The translations under genes and the position numbers were made by a program. Source: JAXLSZ01 sp046330315 (GTDB lineage Bacteria; Actinomycetota; Thermoleophilia; Solirubrobacterales; 70-9). Taken from it: 64,000 nt of DNA. The DNA lies in NCBI GenBank assembly GCA_046330315.1, contig JAXLSZ010000008.1:1-64000 (forward strand), given 5' to 3'. The stretch's first letter is position 1. Each line of letters begins with the position of its first letter. The notes below the pieces were generated by a model, which was given only the letters and a program-made list of their open reading frames with translations, did no database searches and had not been told where the DNA came from. Positions 42,355-49,880 of this stretch are shown in pieces.

Positions 42355-43715
42355 CCTCGACGCCCCGGCACAACTGCTGCGGCGATTTCACCCGTTCCCA
42401 GCTACTCAAGGGCGCGGCCGCCGAGGCGGGGAAGGGCCTGCCGGCGATCGAGGCGGGGATGCCGCTCCCGGCCGGCACCGGTCTGACCCGGCGCAGGTTC
42501 ATCTCGCGAGCCGCGGGCCTGGCGCTCGCCGTCTACGGGGCGACGAGGCTGCCGATCAGCGCATTCGAGGAGGGCATCGCCCACGCCGCCCAGAACGACC
42601 GCATCCTCGTCTCGGTCTTCATGGAGGGCGGCGCCGACGCGATGAGCCTGCTCGCCCCGGTCGGCGACAGCCGATACGCGACCCTGCGCCCCACCCTGGC
42701 CCAGTTGCCCGCCCAGGGGACCGCGTTCAGCGAGGATTCGCGGCTTCGCTGGCACCCCTCGGCCTCGGGGCTGGCGGCCCTGCACGGCGAGGGCAAAGTC
42801 TCGGTGTTCCCGGCGATCGGCTACGACACCCCCAACCAGTCGCACTTCACCTCCCGCCACTACTACGAGATCGGCGAGGTGCAGGTCGGGTTCCGCACCG
42901 GCTGGCTCGGCCGCTACCTGGACATCACCGGCGACGACGAGAACCCGCTGCAGGGCCTCTCTCTGGGCGGGGAGCTCTCCCCGGCGGTGGCGACAGCCTC
43001 GAAGCCCGTCGCGGCCGTCGACAGCGTTACCAACTACAACCTCTGGAGCCGCGTCTCTGACCCGGTCGAGGCCGAGATGTTCCGCAGCTTCGCGCGCTTC
43101 GGCTCGTTCGCCTCGGACTCGGCGGCGATGATCCAGGCCCGCAAGGCGACGGCGCGCACCGAGTCCTTGCGCGAGGAGCTCAGCCAGTTCAGCTCCTTCA
43201 CCAGCCCGGTTCCCTACCCCGACAGCTACTTCGCCGAGAACCTCGCCGGCCTGGCGGCGATGATCGCCGCCGGGCTGCCGCTACACGTGGTCACGATGAG
43301 CGCCGCGGGTGGCTACGACACCCACTCCGACCAGGCCGGGGACTTCGCCGGCAACGTCGGTGAGACCTCGGATGCGCTGCTCGCCTTCCAGCGCGATCTC
43401 GAGGCCCGCGGTCTCGCCGACCGCGTCCTGGTCGAGATCTGGAGCGAGTTCGGCCGCCGCCCCGAGGAGAACGGCTCCCAGGGAACCGACCACGGTGCCG
43501 CGGGCTGCGCGTTCGTGATCGGCAGCAAGGCGAAGGGGCAGATGGTCGGCCAGTTCCCCGGGCTCGCCAAGCTCGACGATGACGACAACCTGCTGCACAC
43601 CAGCGACTTCCGGGCCATGTACTGCTCGCTGCTGGAGCAGTGGCTCGGCCAGGACGCCGGCCCGATCATCCCCGGGGCGTCGGGCTTTGCCCGGCCGACC
43701 CTGGTGAAGGCGTGA
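42351..43715 (+). CDS. DUF1501 family protein with twin-arginine signal
   Basis: 454 aa, alkaline-phosphatase-like fold of unknown function. A Tat signal is visible: TRRRFISRAAGLALAVYGAT (about 44-63). Family features: VSVFMEGGADAMSLLAPVGD, FTSRHYYEIGEVQVG, GGYDTHSDQAG and EIWSEFGRRPEENGSQGTDH. Export of a folded, probably metal-bound protein fits the Tat signal. Translationally coupled on both sides: ATGA with DUF1800 upstream and GTGA with the cupredoxin downstream. Confidence 0.9.
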   Translation: MTSTPRHNCCGDFTRSQLLKGAAAEAGKGLPAIEAGMPLPAGTGLTRRRFISRAAGLALAVYGATRLPISAFEEGIAHAAQNDRILVSVFMEGGADAMSLLAPVGDSRYATLRPTLAQLPAQGTAFSEDSRLRWHPSASGLAALHGEGKVSVFPAIGYDTPNQSHFTSRHYYEIGEVQVGFRTGWLGRYLDITGDDENPLQGLSLGGELSPAVATASKPVAAVDSVTNYNLWSRVSDPVEAEMFRSFARFGSFASDSAAMIQARKATARTESLREELSQFSSFTSPVPYPDSYFAENLAGLAAMIAAGLPLHVVTMSAAGGYDTHSDQAGDFAGNVGETSDALLAFQRDLEARGLADRVLVEIWSEFGRRPEENGSQGTDHGAAGCAFVIGSKAKGQMVGQFPGLAKLDDDDNLLHTSDFRAMYCSLLEQWLGQDAGPIIPGASGFARPTLVKA

Positions 43716-44458
43716 GAGGCGCCGTAGCCGCCTGCCTGATCGGCGCGGCGCTCTTGACGGCCGCCGCCCCCCCATTGGGCGCGGCGCATTCGCCGGCCGC
43801 GGCTCCCTCATTGGGCGCGGCGCATTCGCGGGCCGCGGCTCCATCCGGGGCCGGAGCGCCGGCACCGGCCGCTCCCTCCCGGGCCGCAGCGCCGGCACCG
43901 GCCGCTCCCTCCCGGGCCGCAGCGCCGGCACCGGCCGCTCCCTCACCGTTCCCAGCGCCCGCACTGGCCGGTCGCTCACCGGTCCCAGCGCCGTCCAAGA
44001 CCTCTTCGCGCGACGAGCAGCCGAGCGCCTCCTCTTCCTCCGCTGAGTGCGCCTGGCACCGTCACCGCAAGAGGGTGGTCCGCCACGTCCGCCGCCACGG
44101 GAAGCGGCGCACGATCGTCCGGGTCCGGCACTGGTGGACCTGCGACCCGGTCACCCCTCCCCCGCCCTCCCGACTCGGCGTCAAGGCCTTCGAGTACGGC
44201 TACCTGCTCTCGCGGGCGACGGTCGCCTCCGGCGACCTGATCCTCGAGCTCGACAACCAGGGCGAGGACCCACACAACCTCGACATCGCACCGCTGGGCT
44301 CGACCGACCCCATCGTCCACTACGAGGACACCGCCTCGGGCCAACGGCTCTCAAAGCGCTTCACGCTGGAGCCCGGGACCTACAGGCTCTGGTGCGACCT
44401 CGAGGACCACGAGACGCGCGGAATGCACGCCACCCTGATCGTCGAGGCGGGGACCTGA
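43712..44458 (+). CDS. Secreted cupredoxin-like copper protein
   Basis: 248 aa. Signal peptide (about 1-24), then a low-complexity Ala/Pro region with 36 bp and 33 bp DNA repeats, a basic His/Arg stretch with two Cys, and a C-terminal cupredoxin domain (about 152-248). Type I copper ligands are visible as HNLDI (His) and WCDLEDHETRGM (Cys, His, Met). Third gene of the DUF1800-DUF1501 operon, GTGA overlap. It probably passes electrons or delivers copper outside the cell; the partner is unknown. Confidence 0.82.
   Translation: MRGAVAACLIGAALLTAAAPPLGAAHSPAAAPSLGAAHSRAAAPSGAGAPAPAAPSRAAAPAPAAPSRAAAPAPAAPSPFPAPALAGRSPVPAPSKTSSRDEQPSASSSSAECAWHRHRKRVVRHVRRHGKRRTIVRVRHWWTCDPVTPPPPSRLGVKAFEYGYLLSRATVASGDLILELDNQGEDPHNLDIAPLGSTDPIVHYEDTASGQRLSKRFTLEPGTYRLWCDLEDHETRGMHATLIVEAGT
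43856..43945 (+). repeat. 33 bp tandem repeat in the cupredoxin gene linker
   Basis: Copies begin at 43856, 43889 and 43922 (partial) and encode APAPAAPSRAA repeats. A 36 bp repeat encoding related Ala/Pro sequence lies just upstream (about 43773-43845). Confidence 0.85.
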
Positions 44459-44550
44459 GGGGGCATGGACTGGTGGGCGAGGGTGAGGACCGTCTCCTCG
44501 CGCTCGCCGATCGGACGCACCGGGCTCCCCGCTCCGACGCAACCTTTCGG

Positions 44551-44599
44551 GATCGTTGGCGACTTCGACCGCTATAGGCGGCACAAGTCGCCAATGATC
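44551..44599. repeat. Inverted repeat between convergent genes, possible bidirectional terminator
   Basis: GATCGTTGGCGACTT (44551-44565) pairs with AAGTCGCCAATGATC (44585-44599), 14 of 15, around a 19 nt loop containing CCGCTATAGG. It lies between the cupredoxin and ndh genes. The GCTATA loop core recalls family A. Confidence 0.6.
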
Positions 44600-44612
44600 G
44601 ACGCCACCCGGC

Positions 44613-44696
44613 GCCAGCGGGACTTCGCAGGGTTGTCAGCGCCAGCCGGACTTCGCAAGGTTGTCAGCCCCAGCCGGCCTTTCCAGGATTGTCGGC
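44613..44696. repeat. 28 bp imperfect tandem repeat (x3)
   Basis: Copies at 44613-44640, 44641-44668 and 44669-44696, with core CCAGCCGGACTTCGCAAGGT and increasing divergence. The array ends 4 bp before the ndh stop codon. Confidence 0.85.
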
Positions 44697-44700
44697 TCGC

Positions 44701-46026
44701 TCACTGCCCGGCTGATCCGACCGGGCGGTGGCTGCCGCCGCGCTCGTAGATCCCGGGCTCGAGGGGTTCGGGGTGGCCGATCGAGCCGACCTCGGAGATG
44801 TCGCGGGAGAAGGGAAGACCGGCGGTCCAGTCGAGCACCGCACGGACCTTTCGGGCGGTGCCGGGGACCTGGCTCATGTGGTAGGTGCGGGCCAGCCACC
44901 AGGCCGGGAAACCGCGGAAGGTCCGGTTACCGATCCGCCCCACCGCCTTGTAGCGGCCGAGGTTGACGAAGGCCGCCCGGGAGCGGTGGCGATAGGGACG
45001 CGGAGAGCTGACGCCCAGGGCCGCAGCGATGTTGCGGGCGGCCACGGGCCCTTCGCGCACCGCGTGCTGCGCCGTCGGCGCGCAGAGCCCACCGGCGGGG
45101 TCGGGAGCTGCCGCGCAGTCCCCCACCGCCCAGACACGCTCGCTGCCGCTGACCCGGAGGTGGTCGTTGACGGGGACCCTTCCCGTCTCGTCGAGGGGAA
45201 CGGAGAGGTGGCGCAGGCTCGGGTGAGGGGCGACGCCGGCGGTCCACACGACCGTCCTGGTGCGCACCGTCTCTCCGCCGGAGAGCCGGACCCGGTCCGC
45301 GTGGACCTCCTCGAGCGTGGTCCCGAGCCTGATGTCTATGCCCCGTCCGCGGAGCTCACGAACCGCGTACTCCGCGAGCCCCGGATCGATCTCGGGCAGC
45401 ACCCGCCCGGCTGCTTCGACGAGGATCCAGCGCATCCCCCTCAGCCGGGCGCGGGGGTAGCGCTCCATGGCGTCCGCGGCGAAGTCCTGGAGCTCGGCCA
45501 GGGCCTCCAGCCCCGCGTAGCCGCCACCGACGAAGACATAGGTCAGGAGCTCCTCCTGCAGGCCCGGGTCGCGGCAGGCGTTTGCCCGCTCCAGCGTCTC
45601 GACCAGGTTGTTGCGCAGCCAGATCGCGTCGGCGAGGCTCTTGAAGCCGACCGCATGCTCGGACAGTCCCGGGATCGGAAGCACCCGGGAGACCGACCCG
45701 AGCGCCAGAAGGAGGTGGTCGTAGGGGAGTGTCTCGCTCTCGCCCTCGTGGGTCCGCAGGTTCACGGTGCGGACGTCCGGGTCGTGGCCGACCACCGCGC
45801 CGAGCCGCAGGTAGGTGCGTTCGAGGATCTCCCGCAACGGGGTGACGACGTGACGTGGCTCCAGCGTCCCCGCCGCGGCCTCGGGCAGGAACGGCGTGTA
45901 GAGCATGAAGTTGACGTCGTTGACCAGGATCAGCCGGGCCGATTGCCTGGGCAGCAGCCGCTCGAGCTCACGCGCCGCGCTGGATCCCGCGAACCCCCCG
46001 CCCGCGATGACGATGTTCCATGCCAC
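44701..46026 (-). CDS. ndh: Type II NADH:quinone oxidoreductase (NDH-2 family)
   Basis: 441 aa pyridine nucleotide-disulfide oxidoreductase. FAD site IVIAGGGFAGSSAARELE (about 5-22), NAD site YVFVGGGYAGLEALAEL, and a second FAD motif VWAVGDCAAAPDP. The C-terminal region (SRAAFVNLGRYKAVGR, then an amphipathic stretch) fits membrane-peripheral NDH-2, which would reduce menaquinone, whose synthesis genes are in this window. GTG at 46026 gives MAWNIVIAGGG. Expression is probably from a leaderless promoter overlapped by a strong palindrome. Confidence 0.9.
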   Translation of the reverse strand: MAWNIVIAGGGFAGSSAARELERLLPRQSARLILVNDVNFMLYTPFLPEAAAGTLEPRHVVTPLREILERTYLRLGAVVGHDPDVRTVNLRTHEGESETLPYDHLLLALGSVSRVLPIPGLSEHAVGFKSLADAIWLRNNLVETLERANACRDPGLQEELLTYVFVGGGYAGLEALAELQDFAADAMERYPRARLRGMRWILVEAAGRVLPEIDPGLAEYAVRELRGRGIDIRLGTTLEEVHADRVRLSGGETVRTRTVVWTAGVAPHPSLRHLSVPLDETGRVPVNDHLRVSGSERVWAVGDCAAAPDPAGGLCAPTAQHAVREGPVAARNIAAALGVSSPRPYRHRSRAAFVNLGRYKAVGRIGNRTFRGFPAWWLARTYHMSQVPGTARKVRAVLDWTAGLPFSRDISEVGSIGHPEPLEPGIYERGGSHRPVGSAGQ

Positions 46027-46067
46027 GAGCCGATTATTGCACCTTGTAACAACGTGTTACAAGGTGC
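46024..46067 (-). promoter_or_regulatory. ndh promoter with overlapping operator palindrome
   Basis: Minus strand: -35 TTGTAA (46057-46062), 18 nt, -10 AATAAT (46033-46038), 6 nt, then the GTG start, so the mRNA is leaderless. A perfect palindrome with 13 bp arms GCACCTTGTAACA/TGTTACAAGGTGC and a 3 nt centre (46039-46067) fills the spacer and the -35. This is the form of a TetR-like operator. No such regulator gene is in the window. Confidence 0.75.
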
Positions 46068-46088
46068 CGAAAGCCGCCAATCCCCCCG

Positions 46089-46134
46089 CGAACGTCCCTG
46101 AGTACCCCCCATAGCAACAACTCCGGGACGTTCG
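46089..46134. repeat. Palindromic intergenic element, family A, copy 2
   Basis: Arms CGAACGTCCCTGAGT (46089-46103) and ACTCCGGGACGTTCG (46120-46134), 14 of 15 paired. On the opposite strand its loop carries GCTATGGGGGGT, matching copy 1 at 3168-3213. Confidence 0.75.
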
Positions 46135-46185
46135 GTGGGCGGGGTTAGCCGGGGCGGGACGTTCGGTGGGCGGGGTTAGCCGGGG
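46124..46185. repeat. 31 bp tandem duplication at the 3' end of gatB
   Basis: CGGGACGTTCGGTGGGCGGG starts at 46124 and again at 46155, two exact 31 bp copies. The second copy contains the gatB stop codon. The first copy overlaps the right arm of the family A element. Confidence 0.9.
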
Positions 46186-47627
46186 CCGAGCCTCTCTCGG
46201 AGCAGGCGGGTGACCTCGCCGCCGTCCGCCCTGCCACCGGTCTGCTTCATGACCGCGCCGACCAGGGCGCCGATCGCCTTCATGTTGCCCGAGCGGATCT
46301 GATCGGCGGCCGCCGGGTCGGCCGCGATCGCCGCCTCTACGGCGGCCTCGAGGGTGCCGGTGTCGGAGATCTGGGCGAGCCCCTCGCGCTCCACGATGTC
46401 CCCCGGGTCGCCGCCCTCCCGGAGCATTGTCGCCAGCACCGTCTTGCCGGCGCCGTGGGAGATCCGCTTCGCGGCGACCAGGTCGATCAGCGAGGCGAGC
46501 GCGGCCGGCTCGGGGCCCTTCGCGGCCGGCTCGCCCATCCCCTGCTCGCGGAGGGCCGCCGCGAGCTCTCCGGTCACCCAGTTGGCGGCGACCCGGGGCT
46601 CTGCCTGCGTGGCCGTCGCCACGGCCTCGAAGTAGTCGGCCGTCGCCGGGTCGCCGACCAGCAGCGCCGCCAGCTCCTCGGTCAGTCCCATCTCGCGGTA
46701 GCGCTCCGCTCTCGCGGCCGGCAGCTCCGGCAGCGACTCGCGCGCCTCCCGCAGCATCTCCTCGGTCGGCGCCAGCGGAACCAGGTCGGGCTCGGGCAGG
46801 TAGCGGTAGTCGTGCGCCTCCTCCTTGGAGCGAAGCGGCGTGAGGCTTCCGTCGTCGGGATGGAAGTGAAGCGTCTCCTGGGTGACCGCCTGTCCGGCGG
46901 CGATCAGCTCGCGCTGGCGCTCGAGCTCCGCCTCGACTCCGCGCTCCAGGAAGCGGAAGCTGTTCATGTTCTTCAGCTCGGTCTTGGTGCCGAGCTCCTC
47001 GAGGCCGGCGGGGCGAACCGAGACGTTGGCGTCGCAGCGCAGGCTCCCCTCCTCCATGTTGACGTCGGAGACGCCGAGGGCTCGAATCGTGTTGCGCAGC
47101 AGCGCCGCCCACTCACGGACCCGCGCGGCGCTGCGCAGGTCCGGCTCGGTGACGATCTCGACCAGGGGAGTCCCGGCCCTGTTGAAGTCCACCAACGAGG
47201 CGCCGGATCCGTGGATCCGGCCGGACTCGCCGAGGTGGACCATCTTCGCAGCGTCCTCCTCGAGGTGGACGCGGTGGATCCTCACCCCGCCCAGCTCGCC
47301 GCCGCGCGCAAGCGGCACGTCGTACTGGCTGATCTGGTAGGCCTTCGGATTGTCGGGGTAGAAGTAGTTCTTGCGGTGGAAGATCGAGCGCGGGGCCACC
47401 TCGCAGCCCAGGGCGGCGGCGATCCGCAGGGCGTAGGCGACGGCAGTCCGGTTGGTTACCGGCAGCACCCCAGGGTGCGCGAGGCAGACCGGGCAGGTGT
47501 GCACGTTGGGCTCGTCCCCGAAGGAGAGCTCGCAGCCGCAGAACATCTTGGTCCGGGTCGAGAGCTGAACGTGGATCTCCAGCCCGATCACCGCCTCCAG
47601 GGCACCGGTTTCGGCGGGCGGGCTCAT
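46176..47627 (-). CDS. gatB: Aspartyl/glutamyl-tRNA amidotransferase subunit B
   Basis: tRNA-binding and kinase subunit of GatCAB, which converts Glu-tRNA(Gln) to Gln-tRNA(Gln) (or Asp to Asn). 483 aa. N-terminal GLEIHVQLSTRTKMFC, the zinc cysteines CGC and CPVC (about 30-50), KNYFYPDNPKAYQISQYD, then the C-terminal YqeY-like tail (IRSGNMKAIGALVGAVMKQT). ATG overlaps the gatA stop. The 3' end is duplicated in tandem. Confidence 0.97.
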   Translation of the reverse strand: MSPPAETGALEAVIGLEIHVQLSTRTKMFCGCELSFGDEPNVHTCPVCLAHPGVLPVTNRTAVAYALRIAAALGCEVAPRSIFHRKNYFYPDNPKAYQISQYDVPLARGGELGGVRIHRVHLEEDAAKMVHLGESGRIHGSGASLVDFNRAGTPLVEIVTEPDLRSAARVREWAALLRNTIRALGVSDVNMEEGSLRCDANVSVRPAGLEELGTKTELKNMNSFRFLERGVEAELERQRELIAAGQAVTQETLHFHPDDGSLTPLRSKEEAHDYRYLPEPDLVPLAPTEEMLREARESLPELPAARAERYREMGLTEELAALLVGDPATADYFEAVATATQAEPRVAANWVTGELAAALREQGMGEPAAKGPEPAALASLIDLVAAKRISHGAGKTVLATMLREGGDPGDIVEREGLAQISDTGTLEAAVEAAIAADPAAADQIRSGNMKAIGALVGAVMKQTGGRADGGEVTRLLRERLGPG

Positions 47628-49048
47628 CCCGCGGGCCTCCCCGGGAAGCCGATCTCCCGCTCCAGCGCGAAGGCCGCCTCGAGCAGCTTCTGCTCGGCGA
47701 AGGCGGGCGCCGTCAGCTGGAATCCGACCGGGAGCTCAGGCCCGCCCTCGTCGGGCGCGGCGAGGCCGGCCGGGATCGAGATCGCCGGGATGCCCGCCAG
47801 TGACATCGGCACGGTGAAGAAGTCGTTGAGGTACATCGCGAGGGGGTCGTCGGTCTTCGCTCCCAGCTCGAAGGCGACCGAGGGCGAGGTCGGGGTGACC
47901 ACGAAGTCAAGCTCCGCAAACGCCCGGGAGAAGTCCTCGGCGATCTTGGTGCGCACCCTCTGGGCACGGCCGTAGTAGGCCTCGTAGTAGCCCGAGGAGA
48001 GCGCGTAGGTCCCGAGCATGATGCGGCGCTTGACCTCGTCGCCGAAGCCGGCGGCCCGCGTGTCCTCGTACATCGAGACCAGATCCTCGCCGGCGCCGCG
48101 CATCCCGTAGCGCACCCCGTCGTAGCGGGCGAGGTTGGCAGATGCCTCGGCCGGGGCGAGCACGTAATAGGCGGAGATGCCGTGCTCGGCATGGGGCAGC
48201 GCGATCTCCGAGATCTCGCCCCCCAGCGCTCCGATCCGCTCCAGGGTCCGATCGAAGACCCGGCGCACCCCGGACTCGACCCCGTCGGAGGCGAGCTCCC
48301 GGGGAACCCCGAAGCGCAACCCGCGGAGGTCCTCCCGGGAAGGGGCGACGATCCCGTCCGCGATTCCCACCGAGGTCGAGTCGCAGGGGTCCCGTCCCTG
48401 CATGGCCGAGAGCAGCAGGGCCGCATCGGTGACGTCCCTGCTCAGCGGGCCGCACTGGTCCAACGAGGACGCGAAGGCGATGATCCCGTAGCGGGATATC
48501 GCCCCGTAGGTGGGCTTCAGCCCGACGATCCCGCAGAGGGCGGCCGGCTGGCGGATCGAGCCGCCGGTGTCGGTGCCGATCGCGCAGGGCGCGAGCCCCC
48601 CGGCCACGGCGGCGGCCGAGCCGCCGGAGGAGCCGCCGGGGACGCGGCCGCGGTCCCAGGGGTTCAGCACGTCCCCGTAGCCGGAGTTCTCGTTGGAGGA
48701 CCCCATCGCGAACTCGTCCATGTTGGTCTTGCCGAGCAGCGTCGCGCCGGCCTCGGCGAGGCGGCGGACCGGCGTCGAGGTGTAGGGCGGGACGTAGCCC
48801 TCCAGGATCCGCGAGCCGGCTGTGGTCGGTACGCCACCGGTGCAGAAGATGTCCTTGACGGCGACTGGAACGCCCCCCAGCGGGCCGCCGCTGCCCGGCG
48901 CGAGCTCCTCCGCCCTCCACAGGTAGGCGTTGAGCTCGTCGCCGGCCGCGGCCCCCAGCCAGGCCTCTGCGTACTCGGCCTCGGATATCTCGCCCGCAGC
49001 GATCAGGCGGGCCGCCTCGGCGACCGACGTCTCCAGCATCTCGGGCAA
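47624..49048 (-). CDS. gatA: Aspartyl/glutamyl-tRNA amidotransferase subunit A
   Basis: Glutaminase subunit of GatCAB; amidase-signature enzyme of 474 aa. The Ser-cisSer-Lys triad is in place: Lys in PVAVKDIF (about 65), cis-Ser in PGGSSGGSAAAVA (about 141) and the nucleophile in TDTGGSIRQPA (about 164). The start is TTG at 49048, with GGAG 6 nt upstream, or ATG at 49039 (MLETSVAEAARL), which fits the family equally. Directly follows gatC. Confidence 0.96.
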   Translation of the reverse strand: MPEMLETSVAEAARLIAAGEISEAEYAEAWLGAAAGDELNAYLWRAEELAPGSGGPLGGVPVAVKDIFCTGGVPTTAGSRILEGYVPPYTSTPVRRLAEAGATLLGKTNMDEFAMGSSNENSGYGDVLNPWDRGRVPGGSSGGSAAAVAGGLAPCAIGTDTGGSIRQPAALCGIVGLKPTYGAISRYGIIAFASSLDQCGPLSRDVTDAALLLSAMQGRDPCDSTSVGIADGIVAPSREDLRGLRFGVPRELASDGVESGVRRVFDRTLERIGALGGEISEIALPHAEHGISAYYVLAPAEASANLARYDGVRYGMRGAGEDLVSMYEDTRAAGFGDEVKRRIMLGTYALSSGYYEAYYGRAQRVRTKIAEDFSRAFAELDFVVTPTSPSVAFELGAKTDDPLAMYLNDFFTVPMSLAGIPAISIPAGLAAPDEGGPELPVGFQLTAPAFAEQKLLEAAFALEREIGFPGRPAG

Positions 49049-49339
49049 TCAGGACTCCGCCTGGGGCGAGGGGACCCGGAAGGCGCCCTCGTAGGGGTCG
49101 GGCGCGGCCCCGAGCATCTCTTCGCGCGGCCAGCTGGGGCGCGGCTCGTCGGCGCGCATCACGTTCTCGAGGCCGACCACGTGCGAGGTCGGGGGCACCT
49201 CGTCGAGGTCGAGCTCGGCGATCCGGTCGACGTGGTCGAGCACCGCCGAGAGCTCGCCCGACATCCGCTCGATCTCCTCCTCGGAGAGCCGCAGGCGGGC
49301 GAGCCTGGCGACGTGGAGCACCTGTTCGCGGTCGATCAC
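49049..49339 (-). CDS. gatC: Aspartyl/glutamyl-tRNA amidotransferase subunit C
   Basis: Small wrap-around subunit that stabilises GatA-GatB. 96 aa, normal size. VLHVARLARLRLSEEEIERM and ELDLDEVPPTSHVVGLENVM match the family. GTG at 49339 lies 7 nt after TAATAT, so the gatCAB mRNA is probably leaderless. Confidence 0.95.
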   Translation of the reverse strand: MIDREQVLHVARLARLRLSEEEIERMSGELSAVLDHVDRIAELDLDEVPPTSHVVGLENVMRADEPRPSWPREEMLGAAPDPYEGAFRVPSPQAES

Positions 49340-49352
49340 GCGCCGGATATTA
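49337..49352 (-). promoter_or_regulatory. -10 box for leaderless gatCAB transcript
   Basis: TAATAT (49347-49352, minus strand), 7 nt, then the GTG at 49339. A TAGAGT on the other strand in the same 37 bp gap may serve the divergent membrane protein gene. Confidence 0.6.
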
Positions 49353-49376
49353 GGGGCGGATAGAGTCCGGCCGGCG

Positions 49377-49820
49377 ATGCGGGGCGAGAAGCTCGAAACC
49401 TTCGTCGTCTTGAGCCTGCGGCTGCTGGCGGTCAGCTTCGCGGTGGTCGGGATCCTCTTCATCGCCTTCCCCGACGGGGTCCTCGACACCATCTCCGACC
49501 TCGGACACAGCCTCGGCGACTTCACCCGCGCCCCCGGCACTGTCGAGAAGTTCTGGCTGGCGCTCGCCTTCGCCTACATGGTCGTGATCGCGGGCATCTG
49601 CGCGGTCGCCCAGGCCGACCCGGTCCGCTACCGCCCCTTCCTGCTCGTCCTCGCGGCCGGCAAGACGGCCTCCTCGCTGGCCGCGCTCGGCTTCTACCTC
49701 TTCGACCAGCACGTCTTCATCTACCTGCTGAACTTCGCGGTGGACGGGCTGCTGGCGCTGACCGCCGTCTGGCTCTGGTCGCTGACCGGGCGGATCTCCA
49801 GCCCGGCCGCACCCGGCTGA
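49377..49820 (+). CDS. Small membrane protein, function unknown
   Basis: 147 aa with four predicted membrane segments (about 9-32, 60-82, 86-106 and 110-135). No family recognised. ATG at 49377, divergent from gatC with a 37 bp gap. The GMC oxidoreductase frame begins immediately after its stop in the same reading frame. Confidence 0.72.
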   Translation: MRGEKLETFVVLSLRLLAVSFAVVGILFIAFPDGVLDTISDLGHSLGDFTRAPGTVEKFWLALAFAYMVVIAGICAVAQADPVRYRPFLLVLAAGKTASSLAALGFYLFDQHVFIYLLNFAVDGLLALTAVWLWSLTGRISSPAAPG

Positions 49821-49880
49821 AGGAGCCGGCCGGGGCTCTCGGCCACCGAGCAGCGCACCCTCTCGGCAATCTGCGAGGCG

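Noticed and set aside
44613..44696. Three 28 bp repeats that at first look like a CRISPR array
   Set aside because: The copies are directly adjacent with no spacers, they diverge progressively, and no cas genes are present.
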